Part shown: one piece after another, positions 1-11,795 of the stretch
Numbering within the stretch: the first letter of the stretch is position 1
Layout: each line of letters begins with the position of its first letter
Notes under the pieces: model-generated
Seen by the model: only the letters and a program-made list of their open reading frames with translations
Databases searched by the model: none
Told to the model about the DNA's origin: nothing
Program-made: the position numbers and the translations under genes
DNA from: Halichondria panicea
Taxonomy: Eukaryota; Porifera; Demospongiae; Suberitida; Halichondriidae
Direction: 5' to 3'
Length of the DNA: 64,000 nucleotides
Assembly: GCF_963675165.1 (NCBI RefSeq)
Contig: NC_087377.1
Location: 12,634,632 to 12,698,631, forward strand

Positions 1-486
1 CGCCCACACGTTTATGAATCTAATTAGCGAGGTGCCGTATATGACACCTGATCCGCCAAGTGTTTCTCAGACTAAAGAGACTGCACTGCACTGGGCCAGT
101 ACAGTAGGCTTGTGGAATGATATTTTGGGGTACATTTGCACTCTTTGTAGACAAGTAGCACCAATGTACTTTCTTGAAGTGCCTTCTATAAAGATGCAGA
201 AACACAGCCTTCACAATTGCTTGCTTGAATCATAGACGCTTGCTTGAATCAGCCATCGCTTTTTAAAAAAATAGCAAATTCATTGCATAGCTATAGCAAC
301 AGTGACGTCAAACAGTAGTTATAAGCATATTCATTGAAGAAGCATGACAGGAAGTAGCTAAACATAGTAGTACAGTTCTAAACATAGTACAAGCCAGTTA
401 AACTATGTTTAACTATAACTTATAGCCAGTATACATGTACAGGATATAATTATTATACTTACTATAATTATACTAAAATTATACGT
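1..486. other. No gene seen
   Basis: AT-rich sequence with only short, overlapping open frames on both strands. None has a recognisable domain or a supporting splice pattern. It lies downstream of the minus-strand fragment that ends at 487. Confidence 0.5.
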
Positions 487-1174
487 TCATGTAGAGTTCA
501 GTTTCTTCCTCAGTGCCTTGCTCTTTTGAAGGCTTGTTTTCGTTGAAGACTTGTAATTCTCTACCCAAACACTTGCAAAAGAGAAACCTCTTATTGTGAT
601 ATATAAATCAGTAGCTAGTTTTAGTAATTGTTGGCTCTCTTCTTGTTCCCAATCTCCTCCCACAATCGACCAATAAAACAAAACGTCGTCATTACCTACA
701 ACAAACTTGCATATCTGCTCCAGATCAAAACATCGTTTTACTGTTAAATGCTTTCGTAACTCCAATTCCATGGCAAGAAATACCTGAAAAACGTCATTTC
801 ATTTACACGGGTCAATCCCCCACGATCAATGGCATCAACCCAATCATTTGCTGTGCCACCTTCTTTTTCATCATCAAGGAGGTCCCAGATACAAAGTTGT
901 AGTTCTTCTTTGAGCAGATTAGCAGATTTCTTTAATTTTTTTCTTGACTTCTGACTGGAGACTTTGGTGAACATGTCATCATTAACAACTCTTTGAACAG
1001 CAGACAGAACAAGAGAAACAGCTGCAAAAAGTACAAGGAAATGGGGTTAAGGCTACTATACTACCATACACTTGAGCTTTATAGTCTAAGGAATTATAAT
1101 AGCTAGGTGACTTTGTAGAATAATAAAAACTTACACGGAGAGACACTCATACTCGTATGCAAAGTAGTAGCCAT
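487..1174 (-). pseudogene. Transposon-associated protein, C-terminal fragment (frameshifted)
   Basis: Minus strand. Exon 1 (1135-1174) starts MATTLHTSM and ends in a GTAAGT donor in phase 1. Exon 2 begins at 1021 after TTTTTGCAG and continues in phase. It encodes a lysine-rich helix, then DWVDAIDRGGLTRVNEMTF, then, after a break, MELELRKHL, FDLEQICKFV, NDDVLFYWSIV and RGFSFASVWVENYK before the stop at 487. The wording (IDRGGL..VNEMTF..FxxAMELxLR, and FSFASxWxExYK) resembles C-terminal regions I associate with multi-copy mobile-element proteins of sponges and cnidarians; no catalytic motif is visible. The frame breaks in a T-run near 797, where the sequence is two T longer than needed. Either a dead copy or an error in a homopolymer. 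The family assignment is from memory and uncertain. Confidence 0.45.
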
Positions 1175-2114
1175 TCTCTTGCAAAGATTTCCAATAAAAA
1201 AGCATCAAGCTGTACTTCCTGTCAATTTCCGGTGCGACACGCATGGGCCGCGCGAAATCCATGTGTTTCCAATCCCTTCCCTTTACTATCTATGCTTGAA
1301 CTTGCTGCATGTTAGCAGCTAGCTAACACTATACACGCGGCCTTTATTCGAGGCACCCTCCATATTTACAGCTGAAGTGATCCCGTACCAAAAACAGTGG
1401 AAAAGGGTCACTACAATAGAAAGCTAGAATTGTGACTTGTTTGTTGCTCTGTTAGCTGACTCTGGGATCCTACTCCATCCAAGAGTCATACTTCTCTGAG
1501 ATTCTTTGCTGTGATCCTAGACTAGGACCTAGTTCACCTCATGTACCACTAAAACTCTGTTCTCAATGTTTCAGCATGTCTCCAGTCTGGTTTAGTTTTA
1601 TTGCTCCTGAGTTGCTGTGCTAGACAGCTCAGTCATACATCACTACATGCACTGCATTATATCACTCTTTTGGTTTCTTGTCACCAGCCGAGGGTTTGCA
1701 CTTCAGTGCTCTAGTTATATGTATGGATAAAATTACTTCAATTCAAAATCCTTCTTCACCAAGAAGTTGTGTGGCTATCCATGCTGTAAACGCAGTGCTG
1801 TGGCATCCATGCAGGTGAATAGAAAAGCTCATCACAAACAAACAAACAAACAGACCAACAGACTACTATGCCCGTGGTGGGTAATAATAATAATTAAAAA
1901 CAAAAGTTCAGCCTCTAATTAGTCAATCTTAAACGATGTTCGACAGCTATATAGGACCTCACAGACAATATTACTTCCTGCATAAAAAAAACATCAGCAA
2001 CTCAAGTAACAACAAACAGGTGATTCTATTTACGTAACAGTGCAATATTTGAGTGGATATATATATATATAAAGTTAAGAGCTTACCTGCAAATTTTGAC
2101 GAATAGGCATACAC
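1175..2114. other. No gene seen
   Basis: Intergenic. Nothing is seen beyond short AT repeats (TATATATATA near 2060) and an AAACAAACAAAC run near 1840. It separates the frameshifted fragment on the left from the 3' end of the short Ig gene A. Confidence 0.45.
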
Positions 2115-4068
2115 CTAGATTATTGTTAGGACAATTGTTGCAGCTGAAAGAAGTACCCAGAACACGTATGCTGTTTTTATACCTGCAAGAATAGAATTGA
2201 TAGATGGTTCAACACTTTTTAGAAAAGCTTGAGAATGCGCCCTGGCAAATCTGGAAAAACCGTCAGGAGATTATTTACAATAAAAATTTGAGTAGCAATC
2301 AGGAAAAGTGAATAGTGTTTGCTAACCGCTCAATGTTAACAAGCCAGGATTTTGAGGAAGGGGTTATCATAGATGAAAGAGGGTATTAAGTGCCCGATTT
2401 TTAGCTGCGCAGTGTCGAAATTAATGGAAGCCATATATCTTATTAATGATGTCATAATCAACTTATCTACCTAGTTGGGCGTCGCCCATATAGAGCTAGC
2501 CTATTATTTTAGTAGATGTAAGCCAGAATAGCAAAGTTTAGAGTTTTGCTTGCCTACTAGCTAGCTAACTGCAGCGAAAGAGAAGGGGTGATCAGCCGGA
2601 TAATCAGATACATTTTCTTTGTGTTTGTAGGTGCTCGAGCACCCCTATTAGGCCATGATAAATTCTGCTCGTAGCATAATAGGTGTCAAAGGAAATAATA
2701 GGCTCAATGTTCATTTTTGGTAAAGATCATTACAGCAAGTTTTGCATAACGATGTTCTCATGGCAAAAAATGGCTGTAAGGTGGATCAGTTCAGTCAGCA
2801 AGAGATAACACTGAGAACCATGATAATTAATTATATTGTGTGTAAGCTGTGTGCTGTGTTTATGTCTACGTCTTAATTTTGTCTATAATTATTATGTCGC
2901 ATTTTTGGGAATAATCAGAGAATATTCGGATTTTTTCTGAGGCACAGAAAGAATAGGGTGAAAAAAAGCAGAGCCTAACCCCTATAGCACTCCCCCTGAA
3001 TGTATGCCATGTGAATGGAATTGTACAAGTAATCTGTTAATTGCCGGGGAAATTAATGAAATATTGGGCTACTTTAAATAGGAATTATTGCCCTAAATGC
3101 ATGGTTTTCGACCTTATTACTGTATATTAGCCACTAACTTTTATTTATCCGAATTGTGTCCGTCAAAACTCCATCGGTTGTCTGGTTACACTTGGATGTC
3201 ACTGTTATACGTGCGTAGACATCTATGGGAGCACTGATTGGTTCAGTAAGTATTGCTTCGTAACTATTCCTTTCTGCAGAAATATCGATGGATTTAATTA
3301 AAGTGTTATTCTCAAACACCTGGACCGTGAAGTGCCTACAGTCATAATTTCCATCATTATGTGTCCAGTTTATTCGCACACCAGCCATGTTATCTTTGTT
3401 AAAAGATCCTACCATAGGAGCCATCACATCTAAAGGAGGACCTATGGTAAAGAAATTAATGATTATGTTAATAGCTTGGTATATGCACCACACTTATCAA
3501 TCATCTCCAAGAGGATGATGAGTACACTTTAAATGCTTTGTTTACTGACTGAGTCTATCATAATTAATAGTACCTGAAGGTTTGTACCGAGCTACAGCTT
3601 GACCGGAAGTTGGGAGAACAGTGCATTGAACAACAAACTCTGGCAATGAAGAATTCACTGTCAAGTTTGCTACCATCAAAGGTGAATCAGTTGATATAAG
3701 AGTTATTACAATAGGGCCTCTTTGACGTGCTACTCCCGGAGAGTCCAATTCACGCACATACAACACAGGAGTGTTTGAGTTAACGTATGGTGGTGCTGAT
3801 AGCCTCATTTGATCTCCAGTTCCATTGCAGACATAGGTAACCTTCTCTCCTGGACAAACATACATTCTGTTTTGCAGAGAAGATGTAATGGTCATCTGAC
3901 CAGACACATTTACAATCAGATATCCTCCTAGAAGTAGAACTGACCAAATCACTGATCCCTATTAAAACGGCAGACAGTTGGGAAACAAGACAGATAGTAT
4001 TAGTATATAGCTAGTATGCTAGGACTCATTTATAGCTTCTATAATCGACTTACCATTGACATTGCCAT
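2115..4068 (-). CDS. Gene A: short Ig + FN3-like surface protein, possibly GPI-anchored
   Basis: Four exons on the minus strand: 4054-4068, 3574-3958, 3139-3441 and 2115-2182 (771 nt, 256 aa). All introns have GT..AG borders; the first is phase 0 and the rest phase 1. A signal peptide ends near VNVSGQ. The first domain is Ig-like (cysteines in MYVCPGE, VTYVCNG and EFVVQCTV). The second is FN3-like, starting PPLDVMAPMVG, with INWTHND and many N-glycosylation sites. The last exon encodes TAYVFWVLLSAATIVLTII and then the stop. With no basic residues after it, this could be a GPI-attachment signal or a tailless membrane helix. Gene B at 27174-28617 is a close paralogue with the same exon layout. 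The start at 4068 lies 330 bp from the divergent start of R1. Ligand unknown. Confidence 0.65.
2652..2986. mobile_element. MITE of the 'TAGGCCCTGATAAATT' family, inside an intron of gene A
   Basis: The ends resemble TAGGCC.TGATAAATT on the left and the reverse complement (degenerate, AGCAGAGCCTA) on the right. The interior words TTTTTGGTAAAGATCATTAC, GTTTTGCATAACGA and GTGAAAAAAAGCA recur at 12970, 23870 and 25528. No coding capacity. It sits between exons 3 and 4 of gene A. Confidence 0.5.
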
Positions 4069-4397
4069 TGGAGTTTTAAGGATCTCTATGAAATATATCC
4101 AGCCTAGTCTAGTCTATGTCTACGCGCGCTCAGCTAGCTAGCTAGCTCTAGGTACGTTAATGGTTTGTGTACGTCATTAGTCTACTAGTCAGGTGCTCTG
4201 ACAACATGGGTATTGAACCTGAATAATATTTGTACATGTAACTAGGGGTAGTACACTGGTGCAAGCAGAGTGCAAGGTCCTAGAATTTGCTTGGCTTATG
4301 ACGTAATGTAATGATCGGGCATATAAGAAGCTAGGTTTCAGAACAGAGGAGGTCGGACATCACTTGCAGTAGAGCTCACTGCACTAGATATGCGAGT

Positions 4398-7300
4398 ATG
4401 AGTCCACAGTCTCTCAGGTTCTACATCGATCTTGTGGTCATATTCTATGTATCTTCTCAGCTTGCCGTCACTGGTACATGGTATCTTGTATAGATAACAA
4501 GCTAGCTAGCTATAAGCTAGGTCGATTTATTCATTGATATGTGTGATTTATTTTCCTTTACAGAAGAATATTCAGTAAATGTGGAGAGACCATGTCCAAT
4601 GGAAACAGTCACTTTCACCTGCATTGCTGCTGGAAATCTCTTGAGATGGGAAGTGTCAGATAGTGATGATACTATCGAGATCCTCTCTACCTCTGATCTC
4701 AATGTACCCATCGGTGTATCAGGTTACACTGTGACACTAATTGCATTCAATGACACTACTTTAACATCTACTCTGTCAAGAACAGCAGAGAGTGTGATCA
4801 CTGTGTCCTGTGTGGGGCTTATGCCTGTAGGTACTATAGGGTCTATAACGATTCGTTTGGTTGGTGAGTTGCCGTTTATATATAAAGTATCTTTGTTGAG
4901 TCACGTTAACTATAGATCCACCGGGACCACCCTCCACCACAAGACACTCCACTTCAAGCAACTCGGCAGATGAAGTCAGTGTGACTGTTGATTGGAACCC
5001 TCCTACTGAGACTGGTGGTAGAGATGACCTCACCTACACAGTGACCATCTCACCTCTGGCCCAGCTCTCTGCAACTGTCCTCACATCCACCTCTGTCAAT
5101 GTGACTGCTCAATACAATGTGGACTACACTGTCAGTGTTGTGGCTACCAACTGTGCTGGGAACAGTACAACTGCTGACTACAACTTTACGATTGGTGAGT
5201 CGACATCGTCTTTAAACACCATACTATACCGTAATTACCGTATTTGATGTAATTACAGCGCCACCATAATTTAAGCGCCATGTCAGCATCAGTATAATTT
5301 TTTAGAAGCACCAACTGTTGCTGGAATTATTTTTTTCTGGCGCTTATAAAAAGGTTCGTTTGAGACATCAAGAGAACCATCCTGCACTTTTACCCTTCAC
5401 ACTTCGTCTTTAACCATTAATCAGGCTAGAAGAACACTACAACCAGCCCTTTGGGCTTCTAAATTATCCTAAACAGTGTCTAACTATTATGTAGAACATA
5501 AGCGCCACCATAATTTGCTGGGCTGAACGCAAGTTTTTTATGTTCTAAAAGATGCGCCACTCAGAAGTGGAATTAATTTTTTCTGGCACTGTAATTTCAT
5601 CAATTACGGTATTGACTCCCTCTCATGCAGGCAGCTGTCCTGTGTTGATCAACCCCATGAATGGAGCGTTTGGACCAACCACCAACAGTTTGCCAGGATC
5701 CACGGTAACCATCCAGTGCGACGCTGGGTATGTATCTGCTGTTACAATGGTGACATGTGAGGGTACACTGATGTGGAGTCCAGACCCTGAGGCTATTGAG
5801 TGTACATTACTAACCACACCTACTCCCACAATTCGTGAGTTAAGCTCTTGATTGTACAAATTATTATTTTTCACCTCACAGCTCCAATGAGCTGCACAAC
5901 TTCACTATCCCCACCACAGAATGGCACTATCAGTAATCGTTCAGCACCAGCTATTCCCGGTACACAAGTGACCTTCCAGTGTGATGATGGACTGTTCCCT
6001 GAGGGCATACTGACTGCCACCTGTCTAGTTACAGGAATGTGGGACAAGAACCCGGGGGAGATTATCTGCAGAAATGAGTCTAGTAAGTTTCCTGATTTAT
6101 GGTAGTTTGTCAATTATTTTGAATAACTAAAATTGAGCGTAACTTTTCAATTAACCTGTACCCAGTTTCATGTGCCCTGCCTGCCCCTCTACTCTATGGA
6201 GCTTTACTCAACACTAACTTTCAGAACACTAACCTAATGGAGGGCTCAGTCATTACCTTCCAATGTGATCCTGGGTTCTCACTGGTGGGTGCAGTGACTG
6301 CCACTTGTAACAACTCTGGTCTCTGGGATCCTGACCCGGCTGTATTGAGGTGTAAGTTCATTTTTGTTCTGTATGTGCATGTACATGTAACAGTGATGCA
6401 TAATGGCCTATTATATATAGGTGTGGCAGCGCCAACTGGTGGGAATGTTGCTGCTATAGCTGGAGGTGTTGCTGGTGGTATAATGGTCGCGTTACTTCTC
6501 ATTTTGTTGATAATAATTATCTTATTGGTGGTTCTCAGAAAGAGAAAAGGTGAGTTGACTAATTTTCTGGTACAAAAACTGATTACTTGTTTTCTCAGAG
6601 AGTGTGAGGCATAAATCAAATGACAGTATAGAAATGGATCATAGGTTTGATGTAAACGTAATGTGTGTAGTCTCTGTGTATTGTTATGAGCCATGCCTTT
6701 CATTACAGGGGGAATACAGTGCACTACAACACAATGGGCCGGTAAAGAACTCAAAGAAGGTTAGTTTTCTTGACTCGTTTTATACTCACTAACTCTTTAA
6801 TGCAGTGCCAGCCTCCAGCAGCGGATGAAGAAGGCTACAATAGAATCACTCATAATGTGGTGAGTATCAACGTATTGTGTGCATTAGCTTAATTATTGCA
6901 TCACCTCACAGAATCCTGCTTCACAGAATCCTGCTTCCCTCACCTATGATGAGGTTATCCTCAACAGTGATAAGGTGTATAGTATAACCTCATCAATACA
7001 CACCATTATGATGCTGCAATGATGACCATTCTTATAATTAACACAGAAAATAGCGGTCAATGAAGAGGGATACAGTGTGATGGACACTGGACAGGTATAT
7101 GAAACTCGTCTTGATCGACTCAATCATTTAACTCCACTGTTTGTATAGGGTGCTCAGAGGATGCCCGGCTATGGCCAGCTCGGCAATGTGGTGAGTGTGT
7201 GTGTGTACAGCCGTTAGTGAGAGTATTGTGACTAATGAGTGTTCGTTCTGTGGCATTATAACTAAAAGTTAAACAAATCATCAAAGTAAGTAAAGTAACT

Positions 7301-8484
7301 GTTTGTGTATAGTGTTAATTAGATGTGTCCTGTGTGGTGCATTAATTATACATTGCTTCACCGCAATATCCTAGCTGCTTTGCATTGTACAGATAGTCAT
7401 ACTAAATTGTTAATTTATATTGTAGGTACACTCTATAATTACAAGTAAGGCTATTCTTGTTCCCGACACCCCAGGCTACAGTGGAGCCGGTAATCTATGC
7501 TGCCCTTAGCACTAGCCAGCCTCGCAAGAAAGGGACTGCCACTGTGGATCATCATCAGGTGACCTACGCCACTGTGGATAGTGATGCTACCATACAACAG
7601 GAAGCTAAGGCAGCCATCCTCCCAACAGGTGAGTATGCTTGCGTAATTTTAAGATTCATTGTTCCATCATTGCACAAGCGCACAGCGGCATAATTATTGC
7701 TGGTATGTGTTTCACTTTGTGTGTCTGTCTGTATAGACTGCTATTATTATAATTATGATAGTCAATGAAGTGCGGTGGAAATTAGGTACCGTTCTAAAAA
7801 AGGAATAAACATAGCATGTTTACTCTAATAGCTTCAGGCCAGGCATCAGCACCCGTGGTGCTTTCGTTTTGATTATTGCATGTTTATTGTGTGTACTATG
7901 GTGCGTCCGTTCCGGGTAGTTTTGATTTAGAAATATCTATAGCGATCGAGTTGTGAGTTTTTCCCATTTTGAAATCTAGTGTTGTCTGTTCCTGGTAGTG
8001 AGGTCCCTAGCGAGTTATGAGTTTTTCCCATATTGTATGATTAAGAAGAAGTGTGCTTATAATGTTGTCTGTTCCTGGTAGTTTTGATTAGGAAGTTTCT
8101 ATCTTGTCTTCCCTAGTGTTTGTTTTGTCTGTCTGTTTCCTGGGTGTGTACAGCATGTCATTTCATCAGCTGATTAGGAGACAATGGGAAAACACAGAGT
8201 GCATCCCTGATAAGCTGTCAGCTTTATGGCTTCTGGTTTTACCCTTACCTTTTAAGGCACATAACCTTGTTATTGTTCATGAGTTACAAGCTGGTACTCA
8301 CTACTGCTATAGAGTCCCCAAGGCCATGATAGTGTTCATGGTTTGAGTGTTGTGAGTTGTAGCTTTCATTGCTTCCTCTAGTACTGGCTTGTAGTGCTGC
8401 CCTGAAGCTGTAGCATTGCCTACTGCAGTTTTAATAGTTAGTGCAGATGTTATCATCATTAGTGTTCAGCTTATGAGTTTTTGT

Positions 8485-8515
<31 letters not shown>

Positions 8516-8594
8516 AACACACACACACACACACACACGCACGCACGCACGCACACACACACACACACACACCACACACACACCACACACACAC

Positions 8595-8680
<86 letters not shown>

Positions 8681-8740
8681 ACACACACACCACACACACA
8701 CACCACACACACACACACACACACACCACACACACACACA

Positions 8741-8810
<70 letters not shown>

Positions 8811-9592
8811 CCTCAGCCCCAGCCCTGCCTGATGTTGACAAGCTCCTGGACATTGACCAGGCCTTGGTCCAGATCAGGTCAATGCAGCACAAATGGAGGG
8901 AGCTGGCTGAGACTATGAGGGTGCCAGAAACAATGATTGAACAGGTATGTAGTTGAATCTATCAAGGGTCAAGCATTGATAGTCATCAGGAGTACATGAC
9001 ATTTACATGTACAGTACATGTAGTGTACATACATACATGTACTTAGTGGTGTGAAGGAATGTGTTGTTTACATAGATAAAGTAGAAGTGCACTCTATTGT
9101 TGATCAGCTACTCACTCAAATATCTCATTTTAGATCGAGGATTCATGTGGAATCAACCATGGTGGCTGTCTAACGGAGGTGATCGACCAGTGGATGAGGA
9201 GTTGCTCTGGGCGACCAACCTGGAGAGAGCTGGCTGGTCATCTCCATAATATTGGAGAGGAGCAATTGTCACAAGAACTCATGACTATCTACGATACTGG
9301 TGAATAGAATAGTGGTTTCACGTGTGTTGCTTGAAGTGTGGCCCTGCTACATGTATATGAAGTCATAATGATTATTGTTTGCTGTCCGATAGATTATGGT
9401 TTGCTCCTGACAGTAACGTATAACTTTCACTAATAAAATAATGTTATTGTATTAATTAGAGAGCTGTATATGGTGTGTGTATGGTGTGCTTAGAACAGAG
9501 ATCTTTGCTAAAAGGATTACTTCTACAACAAGGTTTATTTACTCCATGCATATTTAAAATTCCACATGTAGTGACACACACACACACTCACA

Positions 9593-9651
<59 letters not shown>

Positions 9652-9719
9652 ACACACACACTCACACACACACTCACACTCACACTCACACACACACTCA
9701 CACACACACACACACACAT

Positions 9720-9813
<94 letters not shown>

Positions 9814-9818
9814 ACACA

Positions 9819-9877
<59 letters not shown>

Positions 9878-10379
9878 CGTCTCCCAGTGGAGTTGAACAT
9901 GAAGGCAGTACCAAGTACCGTGTACAAGTACGACCGAGCCCCTCCCCCTCCCCTCCCCTCTCGATCACCCACAACGACAGATGACGACCCCGGACTACCA
10001 AAGCTTCCCTCACGTCCCCCTAAAGCGTAAGTTGATTGAATGCACGAACATGCTCCCATGCATGTAACTAATTACCACTATAATAATGTTTACAAAGTTG
10101 TTAATTGTGGGCAAACGTTAATCCAACGAAGGGATGGTGGTGTCAGTAGGTTGGGTTAATATCATTGTGCATCAAGTACACTCCCGTGTCCGAGTGCTAG
10201 CTACAACTATATAATGTGCATCAAACAACACACTTTTAATTAGCTTAGCTACTTAAACATTATTCCTTCCCCTATACAGAGCTGGTGCGGCAATGGTTCC
10301 AGCCCGTCCCCCTAAATCAGCCCATAACAATGAACCTCCAGTACCTGCACGCCCGTCCAAGCAATATGCGAAGCATTAG
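4398..10379 (+). CDS. R1: Ig-FN3-CCP(x3)-TM receptor with ITIM-like tail, Death domain and proline-rich C-terminus
   Basis: Eighteen exons: 4398-4473, 4564-4863, 4916-5194, 5631-5834, 5882-6082, 6166-6351, 6421-6549, 6599-6651, 6709-6759, 6806-6859, 6912-6974, 7047-7094, 7149-7190, 7475-7628, 8811-8944, 9134-9299, 9876-10026, 10280-10379. The sum is 2391 nt, an open frame of 796 codons, with every junction in phase. Order: signal peptide (1-25), Ig-like (26-125), FN3 (to 218), three CCPs (to about 415, each ending in a WxPDP-type Trp and Cys), membrane helix near 425-450 followed by RKRK, tyrosine tail (459-613), Death domain (614-713: LLDIDQAL, KWRELAETM, PTWRELAGHL), then SH3-ligand motifs (PPPLPSR, PKLPSR, PARPPK, PPVPAR). 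Ectodomain junctions are all phase 1, tail mini-exons all phase 0. VIYAAL, VTYATV and LTYDEV fit the ITIM consensus. Probable role: membrane receptor coupling SH2, SH3 and death-fold partners (inferred). Exons 1-14 could also stop early if exon 16 is retained through TGA/TAG at 9301-9305. Confidence 0.82.
5226..5613. mobile_element. MITE in R1 intron 3
   Basis: The left end reads ACCGTATTTGATGTAATTAC and the right end is its imperfect reverse complement (GTAATTTCATCAATTACGGT). Inside, GCGCCACCATAATTT occurs twice in direct orientation. It fills almost the whole intron between the FN3 and first CCP exons. Confidence 0.55.
8489..8810. repeat. (CT)n then (CA)n microsatellite ending at the R1 exon 15 acceptor
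   Basis: A short CT run (8489-8514) is followed by about 295 bp of CA repeat with scattered CC and CG interruptions. The final CACACAG is the 3' splice site of the first Death-domain exon, so the repeat takes the place of a normal polypyrimidine tract. Open frames across it (Thr-His or Cys-Val repeats) are artefacts. Confidence 0.9.
9573..9875. repeat. (CA)n microsatellite ending at the R1 exon 17 acceptor
   Basis: About 300 bp of CA repeat with CT interruptions. As at exon 15, the terminal CACACAG is the acceptor of the next coding exon (GTCGTCTCCC..), here the proline-rich exon. Confidence 0.9.
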
Positions 10380-10962
10380 GTACTGGAGGTACTGGGTCAT
10401 AACTTGTTAGTGCAAGAATCAACTCATATCCTTTAGGTGACATATTTTCATAGGTAGTAGCTAAGTGTGTGGTAGAATACAACAAACATTTTAGTGTTAG
10501 TACAAGAATCAACTCAATACATGAACTCAAGCTTATTATCCCCCGTAGTTCAGTCACAATCACTTAATTGTCAGCTTACATGTTTAACATGTTAAGAAAG
10601 TTTTAGGTTATTTCTCTCAATTCACTTTTACTCAAACATTTTTTATCGATCACTGCTTGTATCAAGAACATTATTTTGTGCACATACAATTATAGTGTAC
10701 TGTACATGTCTGCTGTCTGTTGGTTGATGGACATAATAATGCTAAACAGTCAACATACCCTATCAGGGTTTCATCTAGTATAACCTGTGTTTCATACGCC
10801 TCCATAAGTGTCCTCTGTTCTTGTGTGATGCATGTGTGTAGATGTGTATCCACTCACTATACATGTATGGCGTACTGTTTATGATCATGGCGTTATGATA
10901 TTATTATTTCTAACTCTGGTTTGTTTCTATAGATATAAATTGTATAGGAATTCCTGTTTTGG
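10380..10962. other. Downstream of R1, no gene seen
   Basis: Presumed 3' flank of R1. A degenerate direct repeat (TAGTGCAAGAATCAACTCATA, then TAGTACAAGAATCAACTCAATA) lies at about 10408-10520. No open frame has domain support. Confidence 0.45.
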
Positions 10963-11795
10963 TACTGTATACTCTGTTTGCTATACTGTATACTCTGTTT
11001 GCTATACTGTATACTCTGTTTGCTATACTGTATACCCTGTTTGCTATACTGTATACCCTGTTTGCTACTGTATACCCTGTTTGCTATACTGTATACCCTG
11101 TTTGCTATACTGTATACCCTGTTTGCTACTGTATACCCTGTTTGCTACTGTATACTCTGTTTGCTATACTGTATACCCTGTTTGCTATACTGTATACCCT
11201 GTTTGCTACTGTATACTCTGTTTGCTACTGTATACCCTGTTTGCTACTGTATACCCTGTTTGCTATACTGTATACCCTGTTTGCTACTGTATACCCTAAT
11301 TGCTATACTGTATACCCTGTTTGCTATACTGTATACTCTGTTTGCTATACTGTATACCCTGTTTGCTATACTGTATCCCCTGTTTGCTACTGTATACCCT
11401 GTTTGCTATACTGTATACCCTGTTTGCTATACTGTATACCCTGTTTGCTACTGTATACCCTGTTTGCTATACTGTATACCCTGTTTGCTACTGTATACTC
11501 TGTTTGCTACTGTATACCCTGTTTGCTATACTGTATACCCTGTTTGCTACTGTATACTCTGTTTGCTATACTGTATCCCCTGTTTGCTATACTGTATACC
11601 CTGTTTGCTACTGTATACCCTGTTTGCTACTGTATACTCTGTTTGCTATACTGTATCCCCTGTTTGCTACTGTACACCCTGTTTGCTACTGTATACCCTG
11701 TTTGCTATACTGTATACCCTGTTTGCTATACTGTTTGCTATACTGTAACCCTGTTTGCTATACTGTATACCCTGTTTGCTACTGTATACCCAGTT
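10963..11795. repeat. Minisatellite of alternating 21-bp and 19-bp units
   Basis: About 40 tandem copies of TATACCCTGTTTGCTA plus TACTG (21 bp) or TG (19 bp: the TA of the linker is missing). Point variants are CCC/CTC, TATCCCC and one AATTGCT. The 21-bp unit is a multiple of three and free of stops in three frames, which explains the long YTVYPVC-type open frames; they are not genes. Confidence 0.92.

Noticed and set aside
8416-8918. Long Thr-His and Cys-Val open frames
   Set aside because: They are translations of the CA/GT microsatellite on both strands; the region is intron 14 of R1.
9475-10059. Long open frames over the second CA repeat
   Set aside because: Microsatellite artefact. Only the frame entered by splicing at 9876 is coding.
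10963-11795. CRISPR-like array
   Set aside because: No unique spacers; units are directly tandem and the genome is eukaryotic.
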